A stretch of DNA of 64,000 bases from positions 22,276-86,275 of the forward strand of contig SNVD02013909.1 of NCBI GenBank assembly GCA_013180625.2, given 5' to 3'. Position 1 is the stretch's first letter, and each line of letters opens with the position of its first letter. The notes under the pieces were generated by a model. The model was given only the letters and a program-made list of their open reading frames with translations, searched no databases and was not told the DNA's origin. Positions 50,227 through 60,470 of the stretch are shown one piece after another. Origin of the DNA: Boswellia sacra. Lineage: Eukaryota; Streptophyta; Magnoliopsida; Sapindales; Burseraceae. Made by a program: the position numbers and the translations under genes.

Positions 50227-51896
50227 TGTTAGCCCTAAGGCTACATGATAATTTTGATGATAACAATACACATTGATTAATTGTGATTTACTAACATGTT
50301 TATTTATGTGCAAGAGTAATATCATTGAAATAATTGTAAAATCAAGAAGAGGCTTATTAAAATGAAGTGTTGAAGCTAAGGAGAAGACTACATGTTAAAG
50401 GCACCAAAGTTTAAGAACAAGGTTTGATTCAAGGAATGTGACACATGAGCAATGTTCAATCAATTGGTCATATATTTCTCTACAGATGTCCAAATGATGT
50501 GATTCTTAAGCCTTTGGAAAGCTTACTCAATTTATAACATTTCATATGTTTCAAAGAAATTCGAATTTCAAGTGTAAGGTTGTCCAAATCATCATGCAAG
50601 TTGAAAGACAAATGGAAGCAGCTGACATGAGCACCGAATACTCCTTTGGACATATCTTGAGCTAGAAAAATCAAAATGACTTGATTCTTGCGGCATTGGA
50701 AAGATGACTTAATGAAGAACATTTCATATGTTTTGAAAAAATTCAAATTTCAAACATAAGGCCGACATAATTGACATGCAATTCGGTGGACTGACACAGA
50801 GAAGAAAAATCAACTCACATGAGCACCGAATGGTATTTTGGACATATCTTAAGATAGAGATATCCAAATGCTTTGATTATTAATGTTTTGGAAAGCTTAT
50901 TCAAATATGCAGATCTTTTATGTTTTGAAGAAATTCAAATTTCAAACGGAAGCTGACAGAATTATCATTCAATTTGGTGGACTGACACAAGAAAGAAAAA
51001 TCAAGTCACATGAGTACCGAATGGTGTTTTGGCCATATCTTGAGCTACAGATATCCAAATGACTTGATTCTTGATGCGTTGGAAAGCTTATTCAAACGTG
51101 CAAATCTTTTATGTTTTACAGATTTTCAAATTTCAAACAGAACATTGACAAAAATGGCAGACAAGATTACAGTTTTTATGGTGGGCAGAAAATTTGGAGT
51201 TGGTGTCTTTACTTGCTCAAGTTCATCTATTTGCCTATAAAAGGAGCCCTTCTCCCATACATTCAGCAAGACAAGAAGTGCAAAAGAAGCATTTTATCAA
51301 GCAAAAAGCAAGAGAAATATCAAGTATAGAGAGCTTTTATATTATTTATCTACTCTTTGAAGAGAGTTGTACTTTTGTTGTAAAAATTATCCTTGTTCTT
51401 GTATTGTGGTGAGAGTGAGATATTCTTGTAAAGGATAATAGTTATCCTTGAGAGAACTCTTGTTGTGGTGTTATCAAGGGTTGAAGGAAGTTGCCTTGGT
51501 GAGGTTGTTCATCAAGAAGAACTCTTGGTGTGGTGTTATCAAGAGTTGAAGAAAAAGTCTTGGTGAGGTTGTTCATCAAGCAAGTTGTAAAGATTTCTAC
51601 AACTTAGTGGAAAGCTTAGCTCGTGGAGCTAGGAGCCCGTGGACGTAGGCAAGGTTTGCCGAACCACGTAAATTGAGTTTGCACTCTCTCTATCCCTATC
51701 TCTTTACATTAACTTGCACTTGTGATTGCTCTTCATTTCTATTCTCTTGATTGCATTCTATTTTCATCTTCTTCACCTTTGTTCTTAAAGAAAGATTTAA
51801 ATAATTTTGATCTTTCAAGAAAAGTTTTCTAAATCCGTTTTTATAAATAAAAACCCAATTCACCCCCCCTCTTGGGTTGCCATACCTGGGTCAACA
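50227..51896. mobile_element. Solo LTR (copia/Sirevirus-like), 1670 bp, with perfect 5-bp target duplication
   Basis: It starts TGTTAGCCCTAAGGCTAC and ends GGGTTGCCATACCTGGGTCAACA read in two parts, so the borders are TG...CA. Exact ATATT copies lie at 50222-50226 and 51897-51901. Removing it and one duplication restores an uninterrupted stretch of the hAT-B transposase gene (EDHKVDI joined to LGKQIETF), which proves the borders. The C-run before the end (AATTCACCCCCCCTC) is a common ending of plant copia-type LTRs. No internal retroelement genes are present, so it arose by LTR-LTR recombination. Confidence 0.85.
50447..51190. repeat. About 187-bp tandem repeat, four copies, inside the solo LTR
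   Basis: Units carry GGACATATCTTGAGCTA, CCAAATGACTTGATTCTT, TTGGAAAGCTTATTCAA and TTCAAATTTCAAAC, beginning near 50447, 50630, 50817 and 51005. Copies differ by substitutions and small indels. Confidence 0.8.
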
Positions 51897-51901
51897 ATAT
51901 T

Positions 51902-52652
51902 AGGCAAGCAAATTGAGACATTTCTAATAGAATGGGGCATTAAGAGAGAGTATTTATAATAACTATTGATAATGCTAGTTCTAATGATTTGGCTGTTGCA
52001 TACTTGTCAAAAACAATAAATAATTGGAGTGGATCAATAAAGAAAGGTGAGTTTATGCATGTGAGATGTAGTGCACATATACTAAATCTTGTTGTCATAG
52101 AAGGGTTGAAAGATTATCATGAGTCAATTACTAGAATTCGCAATGTGGTTAGATATGTTAGAGCTTCTCTTGCGAGATTGAAAATAATTTAAGGCATGTA
52201 TGGACCAAGAAAAACTTTCTTTAAAAAAGCTTCTTTCCATCGATGTTCCAACTAGATGGAATTCCACTTATTTAATGTTAGAAGCTGTAAAAAAATTTCA
52301 AAAAGCTTTTGAACACTTAGAGGATCAAGATATATAATATGTTCGTGAATTTTGTTTGAATGAAAAGAAGGGGGCTCCTACTTCATTGGATTAGGATTAT
52401 GCTCATTGTTTTATAAAATTTTTTATGGTTTTTTATGATGCCACTTTAAAATTTTCTGGTTCTTTATATTTGACCTCCAATACCTTTTTACGCTAATAGA
52501 GTTTGATTTCCACACAAATGAAAAGTTGGTGTGGGAGTGATGACCAATTTTTCAAGTTAATGGCTGAAAATATACGAAGTATAAAAAATATTAGGGAAGC
52601 TATAAAAAGATGAATCATTATTTATTTTTCTTGTTTTGCTTGATCCTCGCCA
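51902..52652 (+). pseudogene. hAT-B transposase piece 2: catalytic core
   Basis: It continues from piece 1 with GKQIETFLIEWGIKR and the second catalytic strand TIDNASSND. These are followed by HVRCSAHILNLVVIEGLKDY and the insertion region typical of hAT enzymes, then DVPTRWNSTYLMLEAVKKFQ. The longest clean part is 51989-52192. Several stops (for example near 52188 and 52335) break it. It ends at the codons LDPRH, where CACTA-type DNA begins. Confidence 0.88.
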
Positions 52653-53696
52653 TAACACTACAAGCAAAATGGGCTACGGCAAATTAACCATGAATAATTA
52701 ACCCAACACAACTCCATATCACATAAAAATGGTTTATCAAAGAGTAAATATGAGTGCTTGTTACTGCTAACCCAATCACTCTGTGTAACTCCTCTGTTCC
52801 ACTGTTACTATCACTACTACAAAAACACTCATCGATAAGTGTTGAAAAGGGACAACGATGACAGTTTGAAACCCTCATCTATGTGCCTAACATCGTAGAG
52901 GTGCTTCAAAATGATGACAGTTTCAAACACTTATCTTTTTGCACATATACAATGACAGTTTTTAAAACAACTGTGATCGTTTTATGTTTAAAGTGTCTTC
53001 ATAGTACAGATGCAATGACAGCTTTTTCTAAACAACACTCATCTTTATAAAATTAAAATGTTTATATAATGACAGTATTGTTGTTTACAACCATCATATT
53101 TTTTTAAAATATCATAGATGCTACTCTAATTTATATATTGGATATTGAAACTCGTAGGTACATATAGAACAAATCCATAAATCTAAATTAATAGCCACAA
53201 GTATATAAATCCATATATCTATATACAAATTTCATTACAACCAAAAGTAAACTGCAAAATCTCCAAAATAAAGTAGTGCTTTATCAATAAGAATGATTCC
53301 TTCAAAAAAATTGCAAAATTATAGTACTGTCACCATGATTCCTTCAAAAACTGCAAAACAATAAGACCTTTTTATCAAAAAAGTAACAAAACAACAACAA
53401 GAAATAAAAAGAGTGAAGAAAAAATATATAGTTACTAACTATCTTATACAAATTACAATAACAAAAGAAAAAAAAGGAAATAAAGTAGCTAGATTTACCT
53501 GTTGCATGATATTGAAGTCATATCAGGCACGATTTCTTCCAAAAAGATGTAAAATGTAGCACTTTCACTATAACTCCTTTCAAAATATTTTGCAACCAAA
53601 ATTATCTGTAATTCAAACAAATAAGAAGATATATGAACCACCAAAAGTCACTAGTATAATATCAAATTATTAATAAAATACATACCATATACTATT

Positions 53697-54279
53697 TTAA
53701 GTGAAACAAAACTTCCATGGATACTCCGCCCACTCGCATCTAATCTCATCAATCGCTTCCTCATCATAACTTTCCGTTCTAGCAAACTATAAACATAATA
53801 TCACACTTTTAAAGATTACATCTAAATATGAATGATATCAATTTAAACAAAAAATCTGAAATTACCTTATTCTGACAAAATCCATTAAGATCAGTAACAA
53901 TATCCTTCATATATGCCAAAACATAGTATCCACACTCAACATTTGTTGGTTGTCGAGGGCACTACACAATAAGGTATATAATTAGAATATTTAAAAATAA
54001 TATTTTTCAAGAAAACTAATGCTTATACCTTGATAGTCTTCCAATTTATGCTTTTCTGACTACCACGTTCTACACAATAGATCTTGAAAGCACTACATTT
54101 TCAAAATTCAACTACATAGATAAGTTAACTTGATAAATTATGATATCTAATATATTAAGGCTAGAAGAACTTACAAATGAACAAATTCCTTTAAATCTGT
54201 ACGAGGATCATGGCCAAGTGGATCCAAGAAGTATGCTTGACAACAGTGTGGATCTATAACTACTAACATTCAATGTCCC
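53697..54279 (-). pseudogene. Ulp1-type cysteine peptidase fragment within the CACTA element
   Basis: Three or four exon-like pieces on the minus strand join in frame. The first has GH, a stop, then MLVVIDPHCCQAYFLDPLG and TDLKEFVH (about 54185-54279). The second has FKIYCVERGSQKSINWKTIK (about 54028-54094). The third has CPRQPTNVECGYYVLAYMKD (about 53870-53962). The last has YDEEAIDEIRCEWAEYPWKF (53697-53790). This is the C-terminal half of the C48 (Ulp1/SENP) fold: His after GH, Asp in FLDPLG and the nucleophile Cys in ECGYYV are all visible. Such domains are known passengers of plant CACTA and Mutator-like elements. The stop right after the His shows decay, and the N-terminal part was not found. 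Confidence 0.75.
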
Positions 54280-54960
54280 ATATAAATAAGATTCATGTAA
54301 TAGAATAATATGAATGTTATGAATGTTGGGCTGCATGTGAGAAGGGACACATACGCATGCTTTATTGAACAAAACAATTACTACGAAGACCAACTTACCC
54401 AGAGAAAGAGCAAACAACAATTAGCATGCAACTTACCTAGACCTATTGGACCCGTTATGTGACACATTTCACTAACTATATATTAATACTATTTACTTAT
54501 TAATTCATATATATAATGCAATTAGCTAGCTATAGAAACCCCTCTATCATTGCTCAAGCAAATCAAAATCTAATTAGTTGGTTAATAGTATGAACTATCA
54601 TGGTTGAACTACGGATCATATTAGCTAGATCCTTGCGTGAGCTATGAAACGAAGATGAAAATTTTTTGAACAAAGATAAAGTAATCATCAATCATCTTAC
54701 TCAAACTATCTAAGTTAATAACCTTTTTGAGAAATAACAAAATCCCAATTATGATAGACACAAGAGTTATTAATTAATTAGTTTAAAGAATTAAACTCTA
54801 TTGTTTATGTATGAGACTGCATAGGCTTCTAATTATCACCAGCATCCTATTAGGAAGTGAAAGTCAGAAGATATATACTTGATTAGAATAGATATTTGAG
54901 AAGCTTCATTTTGACATTAATTTAATTTGGAATAAATTTTAGCTTCGGTATGCCAACTAT

Positions 54961-54961
<1 letters not shown>

Positions 54962-55000
<39 letters not shown>
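54962..55000. repeat. (TG)n microsatellite
   Basis: About 19 uninterrupted TG units lie inside the CACTA element. Confidence 0.95.
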
Positions 55001-55003
<3 letters not shown>

Positions 55004-56106
55004 TTGATATTTGGCAAACACAAGTCAGAAGGTTGTCTTCGTCATTTTTTCAAACAGGTTGTTGTAGATTAGTAGCATCACATTCAGATGCTCTTTCAAT
55101 CAAAAAAAAAAAAATGAAAGCTTTAATTAAACGAAGCCATCCAGCAAAAGCCACCGTAAAATAATGCTATTAAATTATTAAACTCAAAAAATCATTAAAC
55201 TAATAATAAAAAATTATTAAACTAAAATAGTGCTAGTCAAGTTATTACCCGCTTTGAAGAAATTGTCTAGTACTTTCATAATTTCCTATTGTGCTTTGAC
55301 GGAATGCTATAAACATGTTCAAATAAAAAAAATACTTTAAAAATTACCTTGTGTTGTCTTCTTGTATGAGCTACTTGGCTTGTCTTCTTTGTTGCAGAGA
55401 AAAGAGAAAAGCGTGAAGCTGACTGATTTAGGGTAAAAATTATCAAGCACCATCAATTGTCTTTCATTACTTTACTCTTTTTGTGTTGCAAACTAACTGA
55501 CTAACAAAATGACGTAGTTTTGTTATTTTTTTAAAATTCAAACTTGAAATTAAAGAAGTCAATGATATGATTTTCCTTAAAATTTAAAACATAATTAAAT
55601 ATATAAAATTATAAATTATTCATAATATATTTGACAATTTCACTTTAATTTTTTTCTTTTTAAATCTCATTAAACAACTAAAATTACTTTAAAAAATCAA
55701 ATTATTTTAATCCAAAAAATTTAATTTAATAATTAATTACTTTTTAAATAAACTTTAACAAAGATGACAGTATATACTTGAAAACACTCATCTTTAATTT
55801 TTACATATAAATTATGACATTTGATAAAAACTCTATCATTTTATTAAGTGACATTATTTAATAATACAAAGATGAGTTTTTTAAGTTAAAACACTCATCT
55901 TCTACTTTTAAGCACAATGATGACACTTTTACATACTAACACTCATATATTAAGTGTCATTATTTATGTATAAATAAAAGGATAATAGATGTAAACTATA
56001 ACACTCATTAACGAGGTATCATTGTTTTACTTCAACATAAATGATGACATATAAAAACTAAACACTCATCTATTAATTGCTATAGTTTAGCATTTTTGTC
56101 GTTGTG

Positions 56107-57474
56107 TGTTGAATTAGTCATAAACTATCCATGATGATAGAGCTCTTTTTTACATTTAGCAACAACGTTCAAGAGTTAATCTCAGCACATTACTGATTAA
56201 TCTAAAATGCCTTGAAAACAAATTAAACAAATAATTGAGTGTAAATCCGAGCAAGTGTTAATTTAAGCCAAATAAATTAGAACTATAATTAGAGGAGAGA
56301 AAGAACAAATAAATAAAAGCTTTAATAATATTATTAATAATTTTTTTAATTACGCTTCAAAAAATCAATGAAAGCTGAGTAGAAATTAAATATTTGATAT
56401 TTTATTTCATGCTGCTCTGTTGAAGAAAGAATGAACTTGAGAGAACATATAACCTGATACTTTTTGATAACAAAGCAAAAAAGTGTAAATTTAATAATAC
56501 AAAGGGAGAGAACATTATATTTAATAATACAAAGCAGAACTTTGCTGCCAGTTGGCAAAAAAAAACTTTTAATTATTGCCTATCATCCATAAAAGTCTGA
56601 ATGGGGCCTCAATCCTTCATCAACAAGTAGAAGAAGCGAAATAGGTTTAAGGTCAAATCAAATTGTTTCTTGAGTGTGAGGAAAGAGGCAACACAGCCAC
56701 TAATTAAAGACGTTGAAGAGAAACACAATCATTAATTAAACACAACCATCAATCTAACCTCCAAAGAATTAAGCAAACACGTTTTGTACCAAAAATTTGA
56801 AGACAATAGGGGAAAGAAGTAACAAAAGAGAAACAGAGGAGATGAATTTACTAACCAAAAGCAAAGAGAAACAGAGAAGATGGCCCCTCAAATGTTGCCC
56901 AATGGTAATCACTTAGTAATTTGGCTGGAAATCATACTGGTAACTCCAAAACAATGAAGAGTTAGTCTTCATGGAGGAAGGTCTTCACGATTTGAAGGTG
57001 TTATGCATAACACAATGAAAACTTGTGTTTTTTCATTAAACACTTAACTGCAAAACAACATTATTTTCTTGTAATATTTTAAAAAAGAAAAGAAATCCAC
57101 CAAAATGATGTCATTCAAAATATTAAATTACTATTATTTAAACTAAATATTTGTCTGACTACGTTAATCATAAGATAATATTATTTAAATAAAATTATAA
57201 TCATACTTCTTTAATTTCTTAATATTTGTTTAAATAAATAAATGAAATTTCTATGTTTTAAAATAATCTTAAAATTTAAATAATTTCATCTATTTTAAGT
57301 TGTTAAAATATTTAATGTTCAAAATTTTAATTTTAATAAGCTAAAAAAATAAAATTAAAAAATAATTAAAAAATAAAAGAAGACATTTCACAATGTGCAG
57401 GATGCGCATGTTGCTAAATTTGATAATTTTGGCAACATGCATTACCTGCGCATTGCTAAAGCTCATGTTCAGCA
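56107..57474. other. Unassigned DNA between the CACTA element and the hAT-B gene
   Basis: It could be the remainder of an outer CACTA element starting at 52656 or another insertion. Near its end (57400-57440) GCATGTTGC and GCAACATGC form a perfect 9-bp hairpin, which explains the open frames on both strands there. No domain was recognised. Confidence 0.4.
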
Positions 57475-57945
57475 ATCTACCACAATGTACAAAAAATGGA
57501 TAGCTAGTGAGTTGTCTGCTAAAGTGAGACAAACTTTAAGGGATTTATATGATCAATATAAATTGTTTTACTTTGAAAATAAGAAATTGAGGATAATGAC
57601 CATGATGGGAATAACATAAAATTTGACAGTGGTGAGATTGATGCTGATATGTTATTTGACTATGGCTATATGAAGATTTTGAAAAAGACTAATAATGTAT
57701 AGTGTAAATCAGAGGTTGATCGGTATTTGATGGAATCATGTGAGAATCCAAAGAATAACAGTTTTGACATCTTGGCTTGGTGGAAGATTAATTCTTATAA
57801 ATATAAGATTTTAGCTCATGTTGCTAGAGATGTTTTAGGTACACCTATTTCTACCGAAGCCTCTGAATCAGCATTTAGTACCAATGGTTGATTTCTTGAT
57901 CCATTTCGAAGTTCATTATCTTTAAGGATAATAAAGCACTGTTAT
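57475..57945 (+). pseudogene. hAT-B transposase piece 3: C-terminal dimerisation domain
   Basis: The sequence gives KKWIASELSAKVRQTLRDLY and, after frame changes, EVDRYLMESCENPKNNSFDI, LAWWKINSYKYKILAHVARD, then VLGTPISTEASESAFSTNG, a stop, and FLDPFRSSLS. This is the hAT dimerisation signature (LAWW...VARDVL...S..SE.AFS...R). Stops and a shift near 57618 break it. It is cut at about 57945 by a retroelement LTR. Confidence 0.88.
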
Positions 57946-59221
57946 GCAAAATCTGCAAATGCACTAAATCGAAACAAGTAAAATAATGATAATTAAGTGA
58001 GTTATTGTTCCCACAAAGATTGTTTATTAATTACTAAACTTAATCTAACTGTAATTTTATTTGAAAGATGAAATTTTAATGACAATTTTAAGACAACTAA
58101 ATAACTGAATTAAAATCAAGCAAACAATAAAAGTAAAAAATGCCATGTAAATTGATAAAAATCCAATGAATGAAGATCTAAGTTATTAGATTTCACCTAA
58201 ATTATCCACTCTAATATTTTAATTCAATAAAATCAATTTTTATTCACTTGTTGCCAACCAATTTCACTGGTGTAATTGTTAATCTTTGTCAAGCAAAAAC
58301 AATGTATGTTTTATAGGAAGAATTACATCTCTGTTAATTCTAACAACCTATAAACACCCAAAAAGCACAAGAAACAATGCACAGTTGCTCAAATCACAAA
58401 CATATCTCTATCTCTTGTCTATTTATGACAAATTAATCAAGGACTAATATAAATTAACTTTTCAATCTAATTTATACCTCAGATCATGCGAAAGTTGGTC
58501 AGACAATCACAAGCATTAAGCATATAATTAATTCACTCAACAAGGATTGAATAAATATCAATATATTAAATTAAAAATAATTGGAGTATCCGACTTGGCT
58601 ACATCCTAACCCTAGAAAAGAAAATTAGTTCATAATGAAAAAGAAAACAACACAAAATTGAATTAAAAGCACTGAGTTACAAAGAGAGAAGAAAGAACCA
58701 GAAATTTTGAAGACTTCTTGATAGATCAAGCTTGATTTGCTCTTCCAATGCTTGTAATCCAATTCCTTGGCCTCCAATGCACCTTCCAGGACTTCTATTC
58801 TAACCTAGAAAAGACCTAAAAAAAGCATATTTATACTCTATAAAAGAATAAGCTCGAATCCATGTCAAAATAGAACTGTAGAAATTTTCCAAAATCAAAC
58901 TTACATTGAAGTACAGCTGTTGTTGCACAGGAGCACAAGCTCTCTAACTTTTATTTTTCGATGTGCTAGAACTTGCATCGCAGTGCAATCCATCTTACGC
59001 CCTACTGATTTTATAAATTCTTGAAATCACCCTGTTTGAGTCCTTTTTTGTCCAAATCTTGATCAACTTTCCTCAATCTTGAATTGAATGACCTTTTAAA
59101 TGCAAATAACTCAATAACACCCATTAAATTCTAAAATTTACTAAAAAACTGATCAAAAATTAAATTTAGAGTTATTAAATTAGTGAATAAAACTCAACTA
59201 AAAAGCACTCATTTGTGGACA
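57945..59221 (-). mobile_element. Gypsy-like solo LTR, about 1.28 kb
   Basis: On the minus strand it starts TGTCCACAAATGAGTGC and its far end lies near TGCAAAATCTGCAAATGCAC in plus orientation. It splits the last codons of the hAT-B transposase (IIKHC... before; NWLHSSSKI after). The stretch AATTAAGTGAGTTATTGTTCCC resembles the corresponding part of the LTR at 60471-61882 (GTTCCCACGAGGATTG), so the two come from related families. The 5-bp duplication is unclear, so the left border may shift by about 10 bp. Confidence 0.6.
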
Positions 59222-59293
59222 AACTGGTTACATTCTTCATCAAAAATTAACCTTTGTGAAATGATGGATGAAATTGAAGAAATTGAGTCATGA
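59222..59293 (+). pseudogene. hAT-B transposase piece 4: C-terminal tail
   Basis: The codons NWLHSSSKINLCEMMDEIEE end in a TGA at 59291-59293. The NWL motif directly follows the dimerisation helix in hAT enzymes, so this is the true end of the gene, separated from piece 3 by the LTR. Confidence 0.75.
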
Positions 59294-59929
59294 CTAAATA
59301 TTATGTTATATTTAATTTTTTCTAGTTATTATTATTTTTATTTCAAGTTAAATAAATTTTTATTCTAAGTAGTCTTTTTTTTTTTTTGTCGATTGTAGAA
59401 GTTTTGGGTGTTGTAGTAGAAAATACATTTGATGATCATTGATATAATGTATCCATACTGTGTGTAATTGGTAAGTATCAATATAACTTAGTTTTTATTT
59501 TTTTATTTCATGAATTGTTTTTTCATACCAATCATATTTATCTCAATATAAAAACTATCAGTTACTTATCAATTATTTATTCATGTTTGCAGGGCATTCT
59601 TTGATATGCATGGATAACATTGAGTTAATGCAGTTATGCAGTAATAAATTGTTCCAAGGTCCATATTATGCATGACAGCTTATTGCATGAAGTCCTATAA
59701 GTTTATTTAAATTACAATATTTGTATTGGAATGATTTAAATTTTTATTTGTTATTTTTGTTTAGGAACATTAATTAATTTTGAAATGACTTTTTATGTAT
59801 TATATTATGGTTTACCAATATTTTAATTTGCTCAATAAGTTTATGTTATCATTATATTTATATAATATCACATTAACTTGTGTTTTTTATTGGGTCATAT
59901 TGGATTTTTCTTTTTTCAAATTTTTTTAA

Positions 59930-60060
59930 AAGTTTGGATTGGCTCGAATCAAATCGAATCGGTTGATTTTTTTAAAATCGGATTGGATTGGATTTCAATC
60001 TTTGATTGGATCGGATTGGATTGAAAAATCTCTAAACCGATCATTATTGGATTGGATTGG
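59930..60060. repeat. Right subterminal GGATT repeats of hAT-B
   Basis: Repeated GATTGGATTGGATT and GATCGGATTGGATTG words lie just inside the right end, mirroring those at 47320-47420. Confidence 0.8.
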
Positions 60061-60103
60061 TTATTAGCTAAATCTATCATATCCAAATTAACGAACACCC
60101 CTA

Positions 60104-60470
60104 ACAACAGATATGTAGACTTTTAGTAACCAAAACAAAAGGTTACATGGTTATTACAACACATTTCATTGACAATTCTTGACAATTACAAAACCGAATT
60201 TTGAGGTAATATTAAATTTTGACTGTGTTTTCAATTTTTGCTTTTTTATACATATTACGATTGTGTTTTAATTTTGTTTCTTTTCCTCAATTTTATTTGT
60301 TAATTTTCTAGGTTTCTATATGTGCCAAGTTCACACAAATATGATGCTCTTTGCGTAGCATTGATAAAATGTTTGATGCATTGGAATATGGATAGTAGAT
60401 TATCCACTATCACTATTGATAACTGCTCAACAAATGATGCTATGATTAGAACATTGGTTTTAAGATTTGA
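60104..60470 (+). pseudogene. hAT-A transposase, second piece with catalytic motifs
   Basis: Starting in the right copy of the target duplication, ACA ACA GAT ATG reads TTDM (first catalytic Asp), then a stop where Trp is expected, TFSNQNK and, after small indels, a segment leading to an intron (60206-60311, GT-AG). The next exon gives RFLYVPSSHKYDALCVALIK and CLMHWNMDSRLSTITIDNCS, with the second catalytic Asp in TIDN. The gene is cut at about 60470 by the gypsy LTR. The intron shows the original gene was spliced. Confidence 0.85.

Larger units (their letters stand above)
52812..56106. mobile_element. CACTA transposon with subterminal GATGACAG repeats
   Basis: The left end CACTACTACAAAAACACTC and the right end (read on the other strand CACAACGACAAAAATG) form CACTA-type inverted repeats. 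Both subterminal zones hold repeated GATGACAGTTT...CACTCATCT words (for example 52856, 52914, 53018, 55762, 55918). A second, distinct CACTA-type end (CACTACAAGCAAAATGGGC) lies just outside at 52656, directly at the break in the hAT-B gene, so one CACTA element may sit within another; I could not find the matching right end of the outer one. A decayed peptidase gene is inside. Confidence 0.7.
47297..60103 (+). mobile_element. hAT-B: 12.8-kb hAT transposon with perfect 8-bp target duplication
   Basis: Ends are TAGAGGTGTTCAAA (left) and, on the other strand, TAGGGGTGTTCGTTAA (right). Exact ACAACAGA copies flank it at 47289-47296 and 60104-60111. Both subterminal zones carry many GGATT/AATCC words (GATTGGATTGGATTG-type, about 47320-47420 and 59930-60060). 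It carries its own transposase gene on the plus strand, now in four pieces (49597-50226, 51902-52652, 57475-57945, 59222-59293). Without the later insertions the element would be roughly 4-5 kb, a normal hAT size. Confidence 0.88.
45040..60470 (+). mobile_element. hAT-A: old hAT transposon split by later insertions
   Basis: The probable left end at 45040 reads TAGCGATGGCAAAAAAAGG followed by subterminal GC-richer DNA, as in hAT elements. Transposase fragments lie at 46625-47288 and, after the 12.8-kb hAT-B insertion, at 60104-60470, where a gypsy LTR begins. The right end of hAT-A would lie beyond that retroelement, outside the window. The order shows hAT-A is the oldest layer of the nest. 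Confidence 0.65.

Noticed and set aside
57341..57619. Open frames on both strands near the hAT-B C-terminal piece
   Set aside because: The first part is a hairpin readable on both strands; only the portion from about 57475 matches hAT transposase.
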